A DNA stretch of 64,000 nt from Muribaculaceae bacterium (lineage in GTDB: Bacteria > Bacteroidota > Bacteroidia > Bacteroidales > Muribaculaceae). The translations under genes and the position numbers were made by a program. The stretch is from the NCBI GenBank assembly GCA_028689665.1, contig JAQVCR010000008.1, positions 1 to 64,000 of the forward strand, written 5' to 3'. The notes below the pieces were generated by a model, which had not been told where the DNA came from, made no database searches, and saw only the letters and a program-made list of their open reading frames with translations. This document shows positions 9,988 to 19,864 of this stretch, one piece after another (position 1 is the stretch's first letter; every line of letters begins with the position of its first letter).

Positions 9988-12966
9988 TTAGAAATCAAGT
10001 CCAAGTGTCAATGAATAGATTCGTGGACGCGGATACACCGACATATCAATTCCGCTTTGACTCTCTGGATCTACACCTTTATATTTAGTAATCGTGAATA
10101 CATTCTGCACCATTACAGATGCATTAAGACCTAACCATTTAGTTATTCTTCCAAAGTTATAACCTAATTGGATATTGTCCATCTTTAAGAATGACGCATT
10201 TTCTACATAGTAATCGGTCTCGTATTGACGAGACTTAAATCCCGTTGAAAGATAGCTCTTATTCAAGTTATTTAATTGATAGTCGTTATACGACATTGTG
10301 TTCCACGCACCGGTATTCATCGCCATTCCATTATATAGATAGTTTCCTATATTTGCACGCAACGATGTGCTTAGTGTCCATTTCTTATATTGTAACGATG
10401 TGCTGAATCCTAATATCCAATCCGGAGCCGGTGAATGATAATGATAAAGGTCGTCGGAATCTATTTTGCCATCGCCACTCAAGTCGGCATATAATCCTTC
10501 TATTGGTTTACCTGTTGCCTCATCATATATTTGTTTATACACATAGTAGCTATATGGAGCATAGCCTTCTGATAGCACTTGCACATAGTGTGATTCTATT
10601 GCACCTGCCGGGGTATCGGTAGCCGGTGTGCTTTCGGTTAGTTTTAAATTGGTAATACGATTCTTCTGCCATGTAGCATTTGCGCTTACTGTCCAAGTCA
10701 AATCTTTTGTCTGAATGGGTGTCGCACTAATTGACAATTCTACACCGCTACTGCTTACATTACCAACATTAGTCAACATCTGTTTGTCAAAATTTGTTCC
10801 GGCAGCTATTGGAACTGTTGATAGCAAATCTTTTGTTTTGCGATTATAATAATCAAACGACCCTGTGATGCGATTGCTCAAAAATCCAAAATCAAATCCT
10901 GCATTATATGCTTCGGTAGTTTCCCATTTTAAGTCTGAATTATATGCTTGTGGACGATAAGTATTAATTGGAGTGCCATTAAACATATATTGCGCTCCGG
11001 CTTGACTAATTGTGTAAACCGGGATATAGCTGTAATTAGCAATTCCATCTTGTTGTCCTGTTACACCATAGCTTAAACGGATCTTAAAGTCGTTCATTAT
11101 TCCACTTATTGGCTCGTAGAACGATTCTTTAGATAATCTCCACGCCAATGCTATTGAGGGGAATGTTCCCCAACGATTAGTTTCGCTAAAACGAGACGAT
11201 CCATCACGACGCATGGTAGCAGTCAATAAATATTTAGAATCGAATGTAACATTTGCTCTTCCATAATAAGATAGTAACACGTGGCGTTGATCGACGGGCG
11301 AACTTGTACTTTTCACTTCACCTGCGACATTTGTTTCGGTATATTGATCCCATGTATATTTCCAATACTGATAATCATATCCGGCTGTTACATCGACAGT
11401 AGTCTTTATATCTTTAAATTCTTTATTATAATTCAAATATATTGTCAACAATTTGTTATAATTTTTCTGTGGACCATAATGATAGTTTCGTCCGCCTGAG
11501 GTATAATATTGATAAGCATCGGCTGGGACATATACATCTCCACTGCCTTTAGAATAGTCATAGCCCACTGTTCCATGTAGTCTCAATTCGGGAAGAAAAT
11601 GCATGGTGTAATCGACATCGGCATTTGCTATCATTCGATACACATCACTAGTCGAATTATAATTCATTAATGTTCCTAGCGGGTTCCCAACTGCTCCGGT
11701 AATAGGTTCGCCATTAGCATCGGCAGCCTCGTTAAAACCACCATGGAATGTACTATTTGCTGTGTAGACCGGTACTGTCGGATTAAGAGTTGCACCGCCC
11801 CATATTGCATCGGTATTGGCAAATGTGTTTTTGCTCATAGTGCCTTTACCATTAAAGACAAATTTCAAATGATTATCGAAGAACGATGGCGATAACGAAA
11901 CCGTTCCGGTATAGCGCGTGGCATTATCGGTCTTTAATATACCATCTTGATTATAATATCCAAATGATACACGAAAAGGAAAATCTTTTGTGAAACGCCC
12001 TGCGACACTTAGATTATTATCTGTCCCAAATGCTGTTTTATATATTTGATCGTTCCAATCTGTATTGCTCTCGCCTATCAACGATTTTTGATTATCGGTA
12101 CCTTGAGCGTTTACCAAATCAATAAATTCTTGACGCGAAAGCATATCGGCTGTCTTTGTCTTTGTCTGAAATGAATTTGTTGTTGAAAAACTTACTTTTA
12201 TTTTATCACTTCCACTTCCTTTCTTGGTAGTGATGATGATTACGCCATTTGAAGCACGCGAGCCATAAATTGCTGTCGACGACGCATCTTTCAATATTGT
12301 CATTGACTCTATGTCGTTAGGATTGATCAAACTTAAAAAGTTACCACTTCCTGTTACCGAGCCACCTACTTCCATTGGCACTCCGTCAAGTACTACTAAT
12401 GGTTCATTTGAAGCATTTAACGATGCTCCTCCACGTATTCTGATTGTACTTCCTGCTGTTGGCGAGCCTCCGCTATTTACAATTTGTACACCGGCAACTT
12501 TTCCGTTGACAAGCTGCTCGGGCGAAGAAATAAGCCCTTGATTGAAATCTTTCTCACCAATAGATGATACCGACCCGGTCAAATCGTCTTTCTTCTGTGT
12601 TCCATAGCCTATAACGACTACCTCATCAATCACCTTTGTATCGGGATTCATCGTTACTTTAATTCTTCTCGTCGAAGGAATTGTTACAATCTGTTTCTCG
12701 TAACCAATATAAGAAAACTCTATTTTCGATGCTCCACTAGGCACATTCACCGAGAAATTTCCCTCAAAATCGGTTGATGTTCCTACACTGGTTCCCTGCA
12801 CCATTACTGTTACTCCCAATAGTGGCGAAGACGACTCATCGACTACAATACCTGTTACTACACTTGCACCCTTCTGTGCAAATAGGAATGATGGAAAAGT
12901 TATCGCCAATATTAAAGGCAATAAGACCAACATTTGGCATAAAAATACTTTACGCTTACATTTCAT
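9988..12966 (-). CDS. SusC/RagA family TonB-dependent outer membrane transporter
   Basis: This 992-residue protein has a signal peptide (about 1-30) and a carboxypeptidase-regulatory-like domain (about 36-110, GIVVDESSSPLLGVTVMV). The plug region contains VIGYGTQKKDDLTGSV, then DASSTAIYGSRASNGVIII. A long beta-barrel follows and ends in YSLTLGLDF, with a terminal Phe as recognized by outer membrane assembly. It imports oligosaccharides with the SusD partner using TonB energy. It lies 51 bases after the clan GH-A hydrolase gene, so it is probably read from the promoter upstream of that gene. Confidence 0.97.
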   Translation of the reverse strand: MKCKRKVFLCQMLVLLPLILAITFPSFLFAQKGASVVTGIVVDESSSPLLGVTVMVQGTSVGTSTDFEGNFSVNVPSGASKIEFSYIGYEKQIVTIPSTRRIKVTMNPDTKVIDEVVVIGYGTQKKDDLTGSVSSIGEKDFNQGLISSPEQLVNGKVAGVQIVNSGGSPTAGSTIRIRGGASLNASNEPLVVLDGVPMEVGGSVTGSGNFLSLINPNDIESMTILKDASSTAIYGSRASNGVIIITTKKGSGSDKIKVSFSTTNSFQTKTKTADMLSRQEFIDLVNAQGTDNQKSLIGESNTDWNDQIYKTAFGTDNNLSVAGRFTKDFPFRVSFGYYNQDGILKTDNATRYTGTVSLSPSFFDNHLKFVFNGKGTMSKNTFANTDAIWGGATLNPTVPVYTANSTFHGGFNEAADANGEPITGAVGNPLGTLMNYNSTSDVYRMIANADVDYTMHFLPELRLHGTVGYDYSKGSGDVYVPADAYQYYTSGGRNYHYGPQKNYNKLLTIYLNYNKEFKDIKTTVDVTAGYDYQYWKYTWDQYTETNVAGEVKSTSSPVDQRHVLLSYYGRANVTFDSKYLLTATMRRDGSSRFSETNRWGTFPSIALAWRLSKESFYEPISGIMNDFKIRLSYGVTGQQDGIANYSYIPVYTISQAGAQYMFNGTPINTYRPQAYNSDLKWETTEAYNAGFDFGFLSNRITGSFDYYNRKTKDLLSTVPIAAGTNFDKQMLTNVGNVSSSGVELSISATPIQTKDLTWTVSANATWQKNRITNLKLTESTPATDTPAGAIESHYVQVLSEGYAPYSYYVYKQIYDEATGKPIEGLYADLSGDGKIDSDDLYHYHSPAPDWILGFSTSLQYKKWTLSTSLRANIGNYLYNGMAMNTGAWNTMSYNDYQLNNLNKSYLSTGFKSRQYETDYYVENASFLKMDNIQLGYNFGRITKWLGLNASVMVQNVFTITKYKGVDPESQSGIDMSVYPRPRIYSLTLGLDF

Positions 12967-13017
12967 GATTCGATTTGTTTAGTTTTTATGGTTTATATTA
13001 ATTCAATTATGTCCATT

Positions 13018-15555
13018 TTATCGTAACCAGATACCATATAATTTTATAGTGGTATCAGATTTTTCAGGCATTCCCTTTATTCTAATTTCTATTCGCTCTA
13101 TATCGCCTATCTTTAAATCTAGGTTCTCGTCGGGGACAAATTCACGTTTTAAAAATATTGGATATGGTGCGGGTATTAGAGTCGTGCTACATTGTGTAAA
13201 TGCGGATAGACTTATCGGCTTTCTATTATTCTCACGGGTGAAAGGTACATTATAACTTATCCCTAAATTAGAAATTAATACAATTTCGATAGATTCCCTA
13301 TTGCTAAAATCTAAATCTACTATTATTTCAGATTTCTTACTTATATTCTTATAATCTGCCACTATATCACCTACATATTTCGTGATAAATCCTTCTGTTT
13401 CATTACTGTTTGGGCATATTTTGTATTCTATATAGCTTCTTTCTATCGGCTCTTTATCGACATATTTAGTTTTATTTCTTCCTCCGCCTTCCGGAATTAT
13501 TGCTGTCTCTATCCCATTTAGATTATTATCGGCTTTCACTAATACTATTGGCGAATTAGCATCAACTATCGAAGTGGTATAATAACTGGTTACGGCATAA
13601 TCCCATGTAATTGGTGTCCCTTCGGTACCTTGAGGATATGTCGATGCTCCTGAATTATCAAAAACCACTATATTATATTTAAATTTTTCTGCCATTTTTT
13701 CTGTTGGGATTACTGCTTGATAGTCATAACCGCCAATATGTTTCATTGTGTAAAGTACATTGTTATCGTTCCAGAACGATACTTCTTGCGGATACACCAC
13801 AACAGAGTCGGGCAACTCACTGCCAAATACTGTGGCTTTAACTATAAGATTATTGCCTTTTTCTATCACCATCTTGGGAGTATGAATTACTACATTCTTT
13901 ACTTTAGTATTCTCGGGTGCTGCATACTCCCCCATCTTGATGTTTTTATATTGGCTTTGCGCTGTCAAGTCTTTGTTTATATCGACTGATGACAATAAAT
14001 AAACACCCGGATAAACCTTAAAACTGCCTTCTTTAGCCTTCCCTGTATAATTATTTCCTTCGTTTATTCCTTTTATTTTATAATTTTTGCCTAGACGCGG
14101 CAACTCTAACGACATAAGATGTGTGCTATATACAATCTCACCAACTTTTCTACTCAGCGACGGCTTTTCAAAGGGGTCTTTTGTTAGCATAATATCGGGC
14201 ATAACCTCTAGACGCCACGTATTTTGATCTATCTTATCGATAAAATATGCTCCTGTGCCTGAATACTTCACAATTGCAGAACTTCCTACTCCGGCTATCT
14301 CTTTTAATGAATCTATATTAATTGGAAATGAAGTAGTTGTATTTGAATAAAAGAATTTATCACTGCTATTCATTTCACTCAAATTAGATTTATAGCTTAT
14401 CTTAAAATCACCAAAAATAGTATCTTGTGGATATTTTGCAAATTTTTCTCCTCGCTTTACATTTCTTGCTACTTCGGCGGCAATCTTCATTCCTATCGCT
14501 TTGCTTGGCGTATATGCCAAATTTAAATAGTGTGTCTGATACTCGGTATTTGCCCACGCAATATCCATTGGATCGTAAGCAAATTGTGTTATCCATTGAA
14601 AACCTGCCGACCTGAATGTCCGCGCCATTGCTGTGTGCATAAAAGAGTATAAATTATCTGCCGGATCAAATTCATATACAATTCTTGCCTTGTTTTTATA
14701 ATTTGGTATTGTATCGAATGGTATATTATAAAAATCTACAGCAGGAAGATAATTCCCTTTTCTCATTTTTCCAGCCACTAAACCCATAGGATACCATTGA
14801 TATGTAGTCCCTTGAATTTTTGAATCATAAAACGATTCGGTTGCATACATATTATGGCTCACATTATATAATATAGGGGCTTTCAATCCGGTTTTCCTCA
14901 TTGCCTCTACCATACGATTAATATATCTTTTTATTTCTTTCTCACTGCCACTATGGCAAGGCTCGTTATTAATCTCGTATGCAATAATCATATTATCTTT
15001 GCTATAATTTTTGCCTGTGTAGCTATTTTTATGACTCAACAATTGGCTCACATAGCGTTCTTGTGCCTTTATTGCACTCTCTGTGTCATGCACTTTACAT
15101 TTATCATAATGATAGCTGTAGCCTCCCGTATTGATATTTCGCTCGGGATAACCATTACCAAAGTTTGTCTGCGTTGTAATTATAACTCTTATATCTCGTT
15201 TTTCTAATTCTGAGATAAGATAATCAAGTAAATCAAGATGATCATTGTTTATTATATTGCCTATCGAATCAGTTATTTCTACATCCCATATATGAATACG
15301 ATATGCGTTAAATCCTAAGCGTGAAAAGTGATACACATCTTTGTCGATTGCTGCTTTATGATTTTTCCCTAAGGCATCGATTGCTCTATATGCATGAGCA
15401 AATGGCAAGGTGTAATTCACACCATAATATGATACTTCTTGTCTTGTATCATCTCGGCGCATAACGCCCTCTTTATCTACATAGATATTGTATTGCGAGG
15501 CTTCGCAATACCCAAAGATAATAAAACTAATGAGTGCTAAAATTGTTCTGTTCAT
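13018..15555 (-). CDS. Secreted clan GH-A glycoside hydrolase (possible GH147-like beta-galactosidase)
   Basis: An 845-residue protein starting at ATG 15555. The reading frame stays open to 15621, but that would place the start upstream of the -7 element at 15576-15583, so the shorter form is chosen; it starts directly with a signal peptide (MNRTILALIS...). The TIM barrel resembles GH5-type enzymes: GFNAYRIHIWDVE, acid/base Glu198 in IAYEINNEPCHSG, and likely nucleophile Glu295 in RIVYEFDPAD. The C-terminal 450 residues are beta-rich with no family I can name. In B. ovatus a galactan locus includes the GH147 beta-galactosidase, so GH147 is a reasonable candidate, but I cannot confirm it. Clan is fairly sure; family and substrate are inferred. 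Confidence 0.8.
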   Translation of the reverse strand: MNRTILALISFIIFGYCEASQYNIYVDKEGVMRRDDTRQEVSYYGVNYTLPFAHAYRAIDALGKNHKAAIDKDVYHFSRLGFNAYRIHIWDVEITDSIGNIINNDHLDLLDYLISELEKRDIRVIITTQTNFGNGYPERNINTGGYSYHYDKCKVHDTESAIKAQERYVSQLLSHKNSYTGKNYSKDNMIIAYEINNEPCHSGSEKEIKRYINRMVEAMRKTGLKAPILYNVSHNMYATESFYDSKIQGTTYQWYPMGLVAGKMRKGNYLPAVDFYNIPFDTIPNYKNKARIVYEFDPADNLYSFMHTAMARTFRSAGFQWITQFAYDPMDIAWANTEYQTHYLNLAYTPSKAIGMKIAAEVARNVKRGEKFAKYPQDTIFGDFKISYKSNLSEMNSSDKFFYSNTTTSFPINIDSLKEIAGVGSSAIVKYSGTGAYFIDKIDQNTWRLEVMPDIMLTKDPFEKPSLSRKVGEIVYSTHLMSLELPRLGKNYKIKGINEGNNYTGKAKEGSFKVYPGVYLLSSVDINKDLTAQSQYKNIKMGEYAAPENTKVKNVVIHTPKMVIEKGNNLIVKATVFGSELPDSVVVYPQEVSFWNDNNVLYTMKHIGGYDYQAVIPTEKMAEKFKYNIVVFDNSGASTYPQGTEGTPITWDYAVTSYYTTSIVDANSPIVLVKADNNLNGIETAIIPEGGGRNKTKYVDKEPIERSYIEYKICPNSNETEGFITKYVGDIVADYKNISKKSEIIVDLDFSNRESIEIVLISNLGISYNVPFTRENNRKPISLSAFTQCSTTLIPAPYPIFLKREFVPDENLDLKIGDIERIEIRIKGMPEKSDTTIKLYGIWLR

Positions 15556-15575
15556 GGTTAGCTTTTTTAGTGATG

Positions 15576-15583
15576 CAAATATA
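15576..15583 (-). promoter_or_regulatory. -7 promoter element of the galactan operon
   Basis: On the minus strand these bases read TATATTTG, an exact match to the Bacteroidota -7 consensus TAnnTTTG. Transcription should start around 15569, about 14 bases before the ATG at 15555. It is the only such match in the gap between the regulator and the operon. Confidence 0.7.
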
Positions 15584-15615
15584 TAATGAGCATTTTCACT
15601 AGTCAAGCACAAATC

Positions 15616-15632
15616 GGACAATGTAGGACAAT
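15616..15632 (-). promoter_or_regulatory. Candidate operator: direct repeat with 10-base period
   Basis: Read in the direction of transcription, two ATTGTCC heptamers are separated by TAC, giving a period of exactly 10 bases. They lie roughly 47-63 bases upstream of the predicted transcription start of the galactan operon. AraC-type activators commonly bind phased direct repeats at that distance. The neighbouring hybrid two-component regulator has an AraC-type DNA-binding domain and is the obvious ligand (inference). Confidence 0.5.
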
Positions 15633-15670
15633 TTTAAGACACACATCGTATATAGCTATATACTAGATAG

Positions 15671-18600
15671 TTATCGTTCCATTTCGTCTAAATATTGTCG
15701 TGGTGTTTTTCCAAATTGAGACTGAAAACACTTTGAAAAATAAGAAGATGAAGAGAAACCAACCATATACATAACCTCTGATATATTAAATTTTCGCTGT
15801 TGCAACAGCATCGACGCTTTCTTCATCCTTATCTGTTTTATATATTCAACAGGAGTTATGCCTATATATTGACGTATCTTGCGATACAATTGTTTTGATG
15901 TTATGCCTAATTGCTCGGCTACAAAATTGACACTTAAATCGGAATCGGCAATATGATCTTCTATCACTTTAATTATTTCGGCCAATAATTTTTCATCTAC
16001 CGACTCTGCCTCGATACTTGAAACAAATGTTATTTCTTCTATCCTTACTTGTGTGCGTATCTCTTCTTTTGAATTGAGCAATTGCCCTACCCTCGATAAT
16101 AATATTGATGGATCAAATGGCTTTGACATAAACACATCGATGCCAATATCTACACTCTTGGCTTCGGTATCTACATCATCTTTCGCTGTGAGCATTATTA
16201 TTGGTATAGTCGAAAGTGAAACATTCTTCTTGATTCTTTTACTCATCTCTATACCATCCATTATTGGCATCATCAAATCTATAATCATCAAATCGGGAAT
16301 ATAGCCGTTACAAACTGCTAATCCTGCTTTGCCATTATTTGCTACAATGCAATTATATCGTTCCGACAAAATATCTTTTAAAAAGTCGGATATAGCCACA
16401 TTATCATCGACTATTAATATCGTCTTTCGTGTCTTATCTATTATCCCTTTTTCGGGCTCTACTTGCTGATTGGGTTCTTGCTCGGCAATTGTAATAGGTA
16501 TAGTTATGGTAAATACTGTGCCTATATCTTCGTTCGACGAGACTGAAATACTGCCTTTGTGCATCTCTAGATAGCTCTTTGCCAGATATAGTCCAATTCC
16601 TGCACCATCGTTATTTCCTTGCGTATTAGTCGATTGATACAAACGTTGAAATATAAATGGTATATCTCCTTGTGGTATGCCTATCCCATCATCTGAAATC
16701 TTTACCTCTAAATAATTCCCATTCTGCAATATAGATAATACTATTGTTGCATTCTCCTTTGAATATTTGCAAGCATTACCTATTATATTAGTAAATACCG
16801 ACTCTAGCTTAACAACATCGGCTTCGGTATATATTTTATTAATCGCCGCATTAAATATGAAATTCTTATCGCTGTGAGTCTCTTTAAACACATCGAAAAT
16901 ACTTCGGCAAAATTCAACTACTTCGACTTTTGAAAATATCAATAGATTATCTCCATTTATGTCGATCCTATTAAATTCTAAAGCTCGATGAATCAACGAA
17001 TTTAATTTTACGGCATTGTTCTGAATCAATTTTAGTTGTTTCTCGGTCGCCTTATCTTTTACCTCACTCAGCATTTTTGCTACCGGCGCAATGATCATTG
17101 ACAATGGAGTTTTCAATTCATGCGATATATTAGTGAAAAATTCCATCCTCGACTTAGCCTGCTCCATTGTTCTATCTCGGTCGAGTCGCTCTAATTTTAG
17201 TCTGTTCTTAACTCTAAAAAAGTTTATAACCCACACTACAAAAGCAATAAACAATACAGCATAAATTAATCGTGCCAATAAAGAATTATACCATGCCGGC
17301 TTTATCTTTATGATAATTTCCTTCTTTATGGTTTCTCCTTTTTCAATAGCATCATATTCTTTTATTACCAACCTATGCACGCCGGCTTCAAGATTTGAAT
17401 ATAATATTCTATTCTGCCCTTCGGATAACAAATTCCACTCTTTATCTACATCTTCTATTTTATACAAATATCTGCCTTTATATCCTTCAGAATAATTTAA
17501 ATCAGAAATCTCTATTATTAGATGATTCTGTGTATGATCTAACTCTATTTTATCTATATCTCGAATACTTCTGTTTGCTATGACAAGAGCCTTATCGTTA
17601 ACGCTTATTGCCGTTATTATTAATTTCCTATTCTTATTTTCGGGGAGCAACGACTGCGATTTTACTTTTATTATTTCATCTACTGTGCCTAGATACACTA
17701 AATCTTCAACACTATCGTAATATATACTCGTATATGCCTTGGTGGGCAATGGCATTAGCTCTACTTTTTTATTTTCAATATTCACTCGCCATACTCCATC
17801 GGCGGTCGATATCCATATATATTCGCCAATCTCGCACATCGCATATATCGTTCCTCCAAACGATTCACTTAGCTTTATTGTCCTTTCTAACTTGCCTAAA
17901 TTATTTAATATGGCTATCCCACCCGAATAACCACACCATAAACAATTATTCTTATCAAGCACCAATGTCGACGGATAACCTTCTACCAAGCTGTTTATAT
18001 CTATTCTTTTATATTTACTTCCGCCGGGAAACATGCGATAAAGTCCACCACCACCCTTATATAATAGCACCCACGCTCCACCATCGGCGGTACTTATCAT
18101 TTGATTTATATAAGCATTTGGCATACCAAATGTTATGTTTATATCGGCTTCGCAAATCCCATCGCTAGTCGAAATTAGCTTCTCTCGATTGATAATAAAG
18201 ACTCCGCCTAAAAATGTTGCTACCCAAATATTATCTTTATCATCTTCAAATATCCTATAAGCCCAATTGGCATTTAATTTATGACTCTTATCTTCGATAA
18301 GGTACTGCTCAAATTGATTTGTATCATAATTATACCTGTTCACACTGCCATCGGTAGCTATCCATAGATTATTATATCTGTCTTCATAAATATCTCTTAT
18401 GCGATTATGCGAAATATAAAATTTCGACTCTTCCATATTATACCATTTTGAGCTACCGGTTGATTGATCATATTTAATCAATCCATTAGAGCCACCAAGC
18501 CAAAGAAAACCTCGTGAATCTTTTAAAATAGAATAAAAATTATTTCCATCTCCTTTTCCGGTCAATTCTGATACCGACATTATCTGAATATCTCCATTAT

Positions 18601-19546
18601 CGGGCATAAAAGACACTCCCGAGTCGGTTCCTGCCCACAAATTGTTATCCTTGTCGACATACACATTCCACACTATATTATTAAGTAATGATGTATATAT
18701 ACGAGAATCGTGTATGTAATGTTTTACTCTGCCCAATGAATAAATAAACAACCCATTATCAGTTCCCAGCACTAAATCATTATCTCCATTTAGCACCAAC
18801 GACTTTATTGTATTGTTTTTAAATTCTTTTATTTCTTCCGCTTTGCTTGAATTATAATCATACCGATATAAATCCCCTTCTGTACCTATCCAGAGACATT
18901 TTCTTAATTTATCTTCAACTATGGAATTTACAAATAGCGTATTTCTCTTACGATCTTTATTAATGTGAATCTGACGTATTAATGTGCTGTTTTTATCCTT
19001 TACTGCTAAGCCATCGTATGTACCTATATACAAGTCTTCACTCTCCGACACTAATAATGAATATATCGTGCGATGGGGCAACCCGTTAACGATAGATTTA
19101 AGCTCTTTTGTTTTTATATTATATTTATATAATCCATTCAATGTCCCTATCCACAAATCCCCTTTTAGCATTGCTAATGCTCGTATATCTTTAGGAAATT
19201 GAATATTATTATTACTTTCTATTATATCTTTTCGATAATTATAGATGCACAGCCCATTATCACTTCCAATATATAAATAATTATCGCCGGTAATAATACA
19301 ATTAATCTGAGTCCCTACACTTGAATCGGACGCATTAACTTTATGATAACTATAACCATCATAATTATATACTCCATGACTCGTCCCCACCCATATTAGT
19401 CCACTATTATCTTGTATTATACAATTAATTACAGTGCTGGCTGTCGCTACTTGAGTATTGAAAAATTTATCATTATATCTACTCCCTGCACATAGACCAC
19501 AGTGAAATAGAACAATTAGCATCAATATTAATTTTCTTAGGAGCAT
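15671..19546 (-). CDS. Hybrid two-component system sensor/regulator (HTCS)
   Basis: This 1291-residue one-protein two-component system is the type that controls polysaccharide utilization loci. Order: signal peptide (1-20); two seven-bladed propellers of reg_prop repeats (about 25-650, for example GLIWVGTSHGVYNYDG); Y_Y_Y domain (about 680-745); one membrane helix (756-777). Next come a HisKA domain with phospho-accepting His809 in NISHELKTP, and an HATPase domain (about 915-1020, DDGIGIP and GAGIGLYLAK). A receiver domain (1042-1157) has Asp1090, and an AraC-type HTH domain occupies about 1190-1291. All catalytic residues look intact. The periplasmic sensor should bind a galactan oligosaccharide. 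It lies upstream of and parallel to the operon it probably activates. Confidence 0.96.
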   Translation of the reverse strand: MLLRKLILMLIVLFHCGLCAGSRYNDKFFNTQVATASTVINCIIQDNSGLIWVGTSHGVYNYDGYSYHKVNASDSSVGTQINCIITGDNYLYIGSDNGLCIYNYRKDIIESNNNIQFPKDIRALAMLKGDLWIGTLNGLYKYNIKTKELKSIVNGLPHRTIYSLLVSESEDLYIGTYDGLAVKDKNSTLIRQIHINKDRKRNTLFVNSIVEDKLRKCLWIGTEGDLYRYDYNSSKAEEIKEFKNNTIKSLVLNGDNDLVLGTDNGLFIYSLGRVKHYIHDSRIYTSLLNNIVWNVYVDKDNNLWAGTDSGVSFMPDNGDIQIMSVSELTGKGDGNNFYSILKDSRGFLWLGGSNGLIKYDQSTGSSKWYNMEESKFYISHNRIRDIYEDRYNNLWIATDGSVNRYNYDTNQFEQYLIEDKSHKLNANWAYRIFEDDKDNIWVATFLGGVFIINREKLISTSDGICEADINITFGMPNAYINQMISTADGGAWVLLYKGGGGLYRMFPGGSKYKRIDINSLVEGYPSTLVLDKNNCLWCGYSGGIAILNNLGKLERTIKLSESFGGTIYAMCEIGEYIWISTADGVWRVNIENKKVELMPLPTKAYTSIYYDSVEDLVYLGTVDEIIKVKSQSLLPENKNRKLIITAISVNDKALVIANRSIRDIDKIELDHTQNHLIIEISDLNYSEGYKGRYLYKIEDVDKEWNLLSEGQNRILYSNLEAGVHRLVIKEYDAIEKGETIKKEIIIKIKPAWYNSLLARLIYAVLFIAFVVWVINFFRVKNRLKLERLDRDRTMEQAKSRMEFFTNISHELKTPLSMIIAPVAKMLSEVKDKATEKQLKLIQNNAVKLNSLIHRALEFNRIDINGDNLLIFSKVEVVEFCRSIFDVFKETHSDKNFIFNAAINKIYTEADVVKLESVFTNIIGNACKYSKENATIVLSILQNGNYLEVKISDDGIGIPQGDIPFIFQRLYQSTNTQGNNDGAGIGLYLAKSYLEMHKGSISVSSNEDIGTVFTITIPITIAEQEPNQQVEPEKGIIDKTRKTILIVDDNVAISDFLKDILSERYNCIVANNGKAGLAVCNGYIPDLMIIDLMMPIMDGIEMSKRIKKNVSLSTIPIIMLTAKDDVDTEAKSVDIGIDVFMSKPFDPSILLSRVGQLLNSKEEIRTQVRIEEITFVSSIEAESVDEKLLAEIIKVIEDHIADSDLSVNFVAEQLGITSKQLYRKIRQYIGITPVEYIKQIRMKKASMLLQQRKFNISEVMYMVGFSSSSYFSKCFQSQFGKTPRQYLDEMER

Positions 19547-19588
19547 TAGAAATAGAAGTATAAGGTCAGACTTATAAATTATGATTTA

Positions 19589-19596
19589 CAAATATA
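19589..19596 (-). promoter_or_regulatory. -7 promoter element of the HTCS gene
   Basis: The minus strand reads TATATTTG, an exact TAnnTTTG match, 43 bases upstream of the HTCS start codon. It lies between the tRNA-Glu terminator and the HTCS gene, so the regulator has its own promoter. Confidence 0.65.
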
Positions 19597-19632
19597 CAAA
19601 ATGAATCATTCTGTGCAATAAAAAAATAGCAC

Positions 19633-19667
19633 ATAAAAAAACCTGACAGAATAATTTCCATCAGGCT
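19633..19667 (-). terminator. Rho-independent terminator after tRNA-Glu
   Basis: On the minus strand AAGCCTGATGG is followed by a short loop and CTGTCAGG, then a run of seven T. The stem-loop sits 8 bases after the tRNA-Glu 3' end and isolates it from the HTCS promoter. Confidence 0.8.
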
Positions 19668-19674
19668 TAACTTG

Positions 19675-19746
19675 TAGTGAATCCGGGACTCGAACCCGGG
19701 TCTCCACCGTGAGAGGGTGGCGTGCTAACCGCTACACTAAATCACC
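19675..19746 (-). tRNA. tRNA-Glu (anticodon CTC)
   Basis: The minus strand folds into a cloverleaf. The D-stem is GTGT/GCAC. The anticodon stem CCACC/GGTGG encloses loop CTCTCAC (anticodon CTC, reading GAG). The T-arm is CCGGG/CCCGG with loop TTCGAGT. No CCA is encoded. The acceptor stem (GGTGATT with ATTCACT) has a G-U pair at 1-72 and a T-T mismatch at 6-67, slightly unusual but not disabling. Confidence 0.9.
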
Positions 19747-19864
19747 ATATTGTCCTTTCGACACTGCAAAGGTAATATTTCAATTTTATTCTGACAATAG
19801 TTTTACATCATTTTTTATAAAATAGGTAATTATAATTTCTTTCTAAATTATCTATTTGCAATTA

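Noticed and set aside
17608-18168. 186-codon plus-strand frame
   Set aside because: It is antisense to the HTCS propeller region, whose minus-strand frame has intact domains. The composition (Leu, Tyr, His rich) is typical of a shadow frame.
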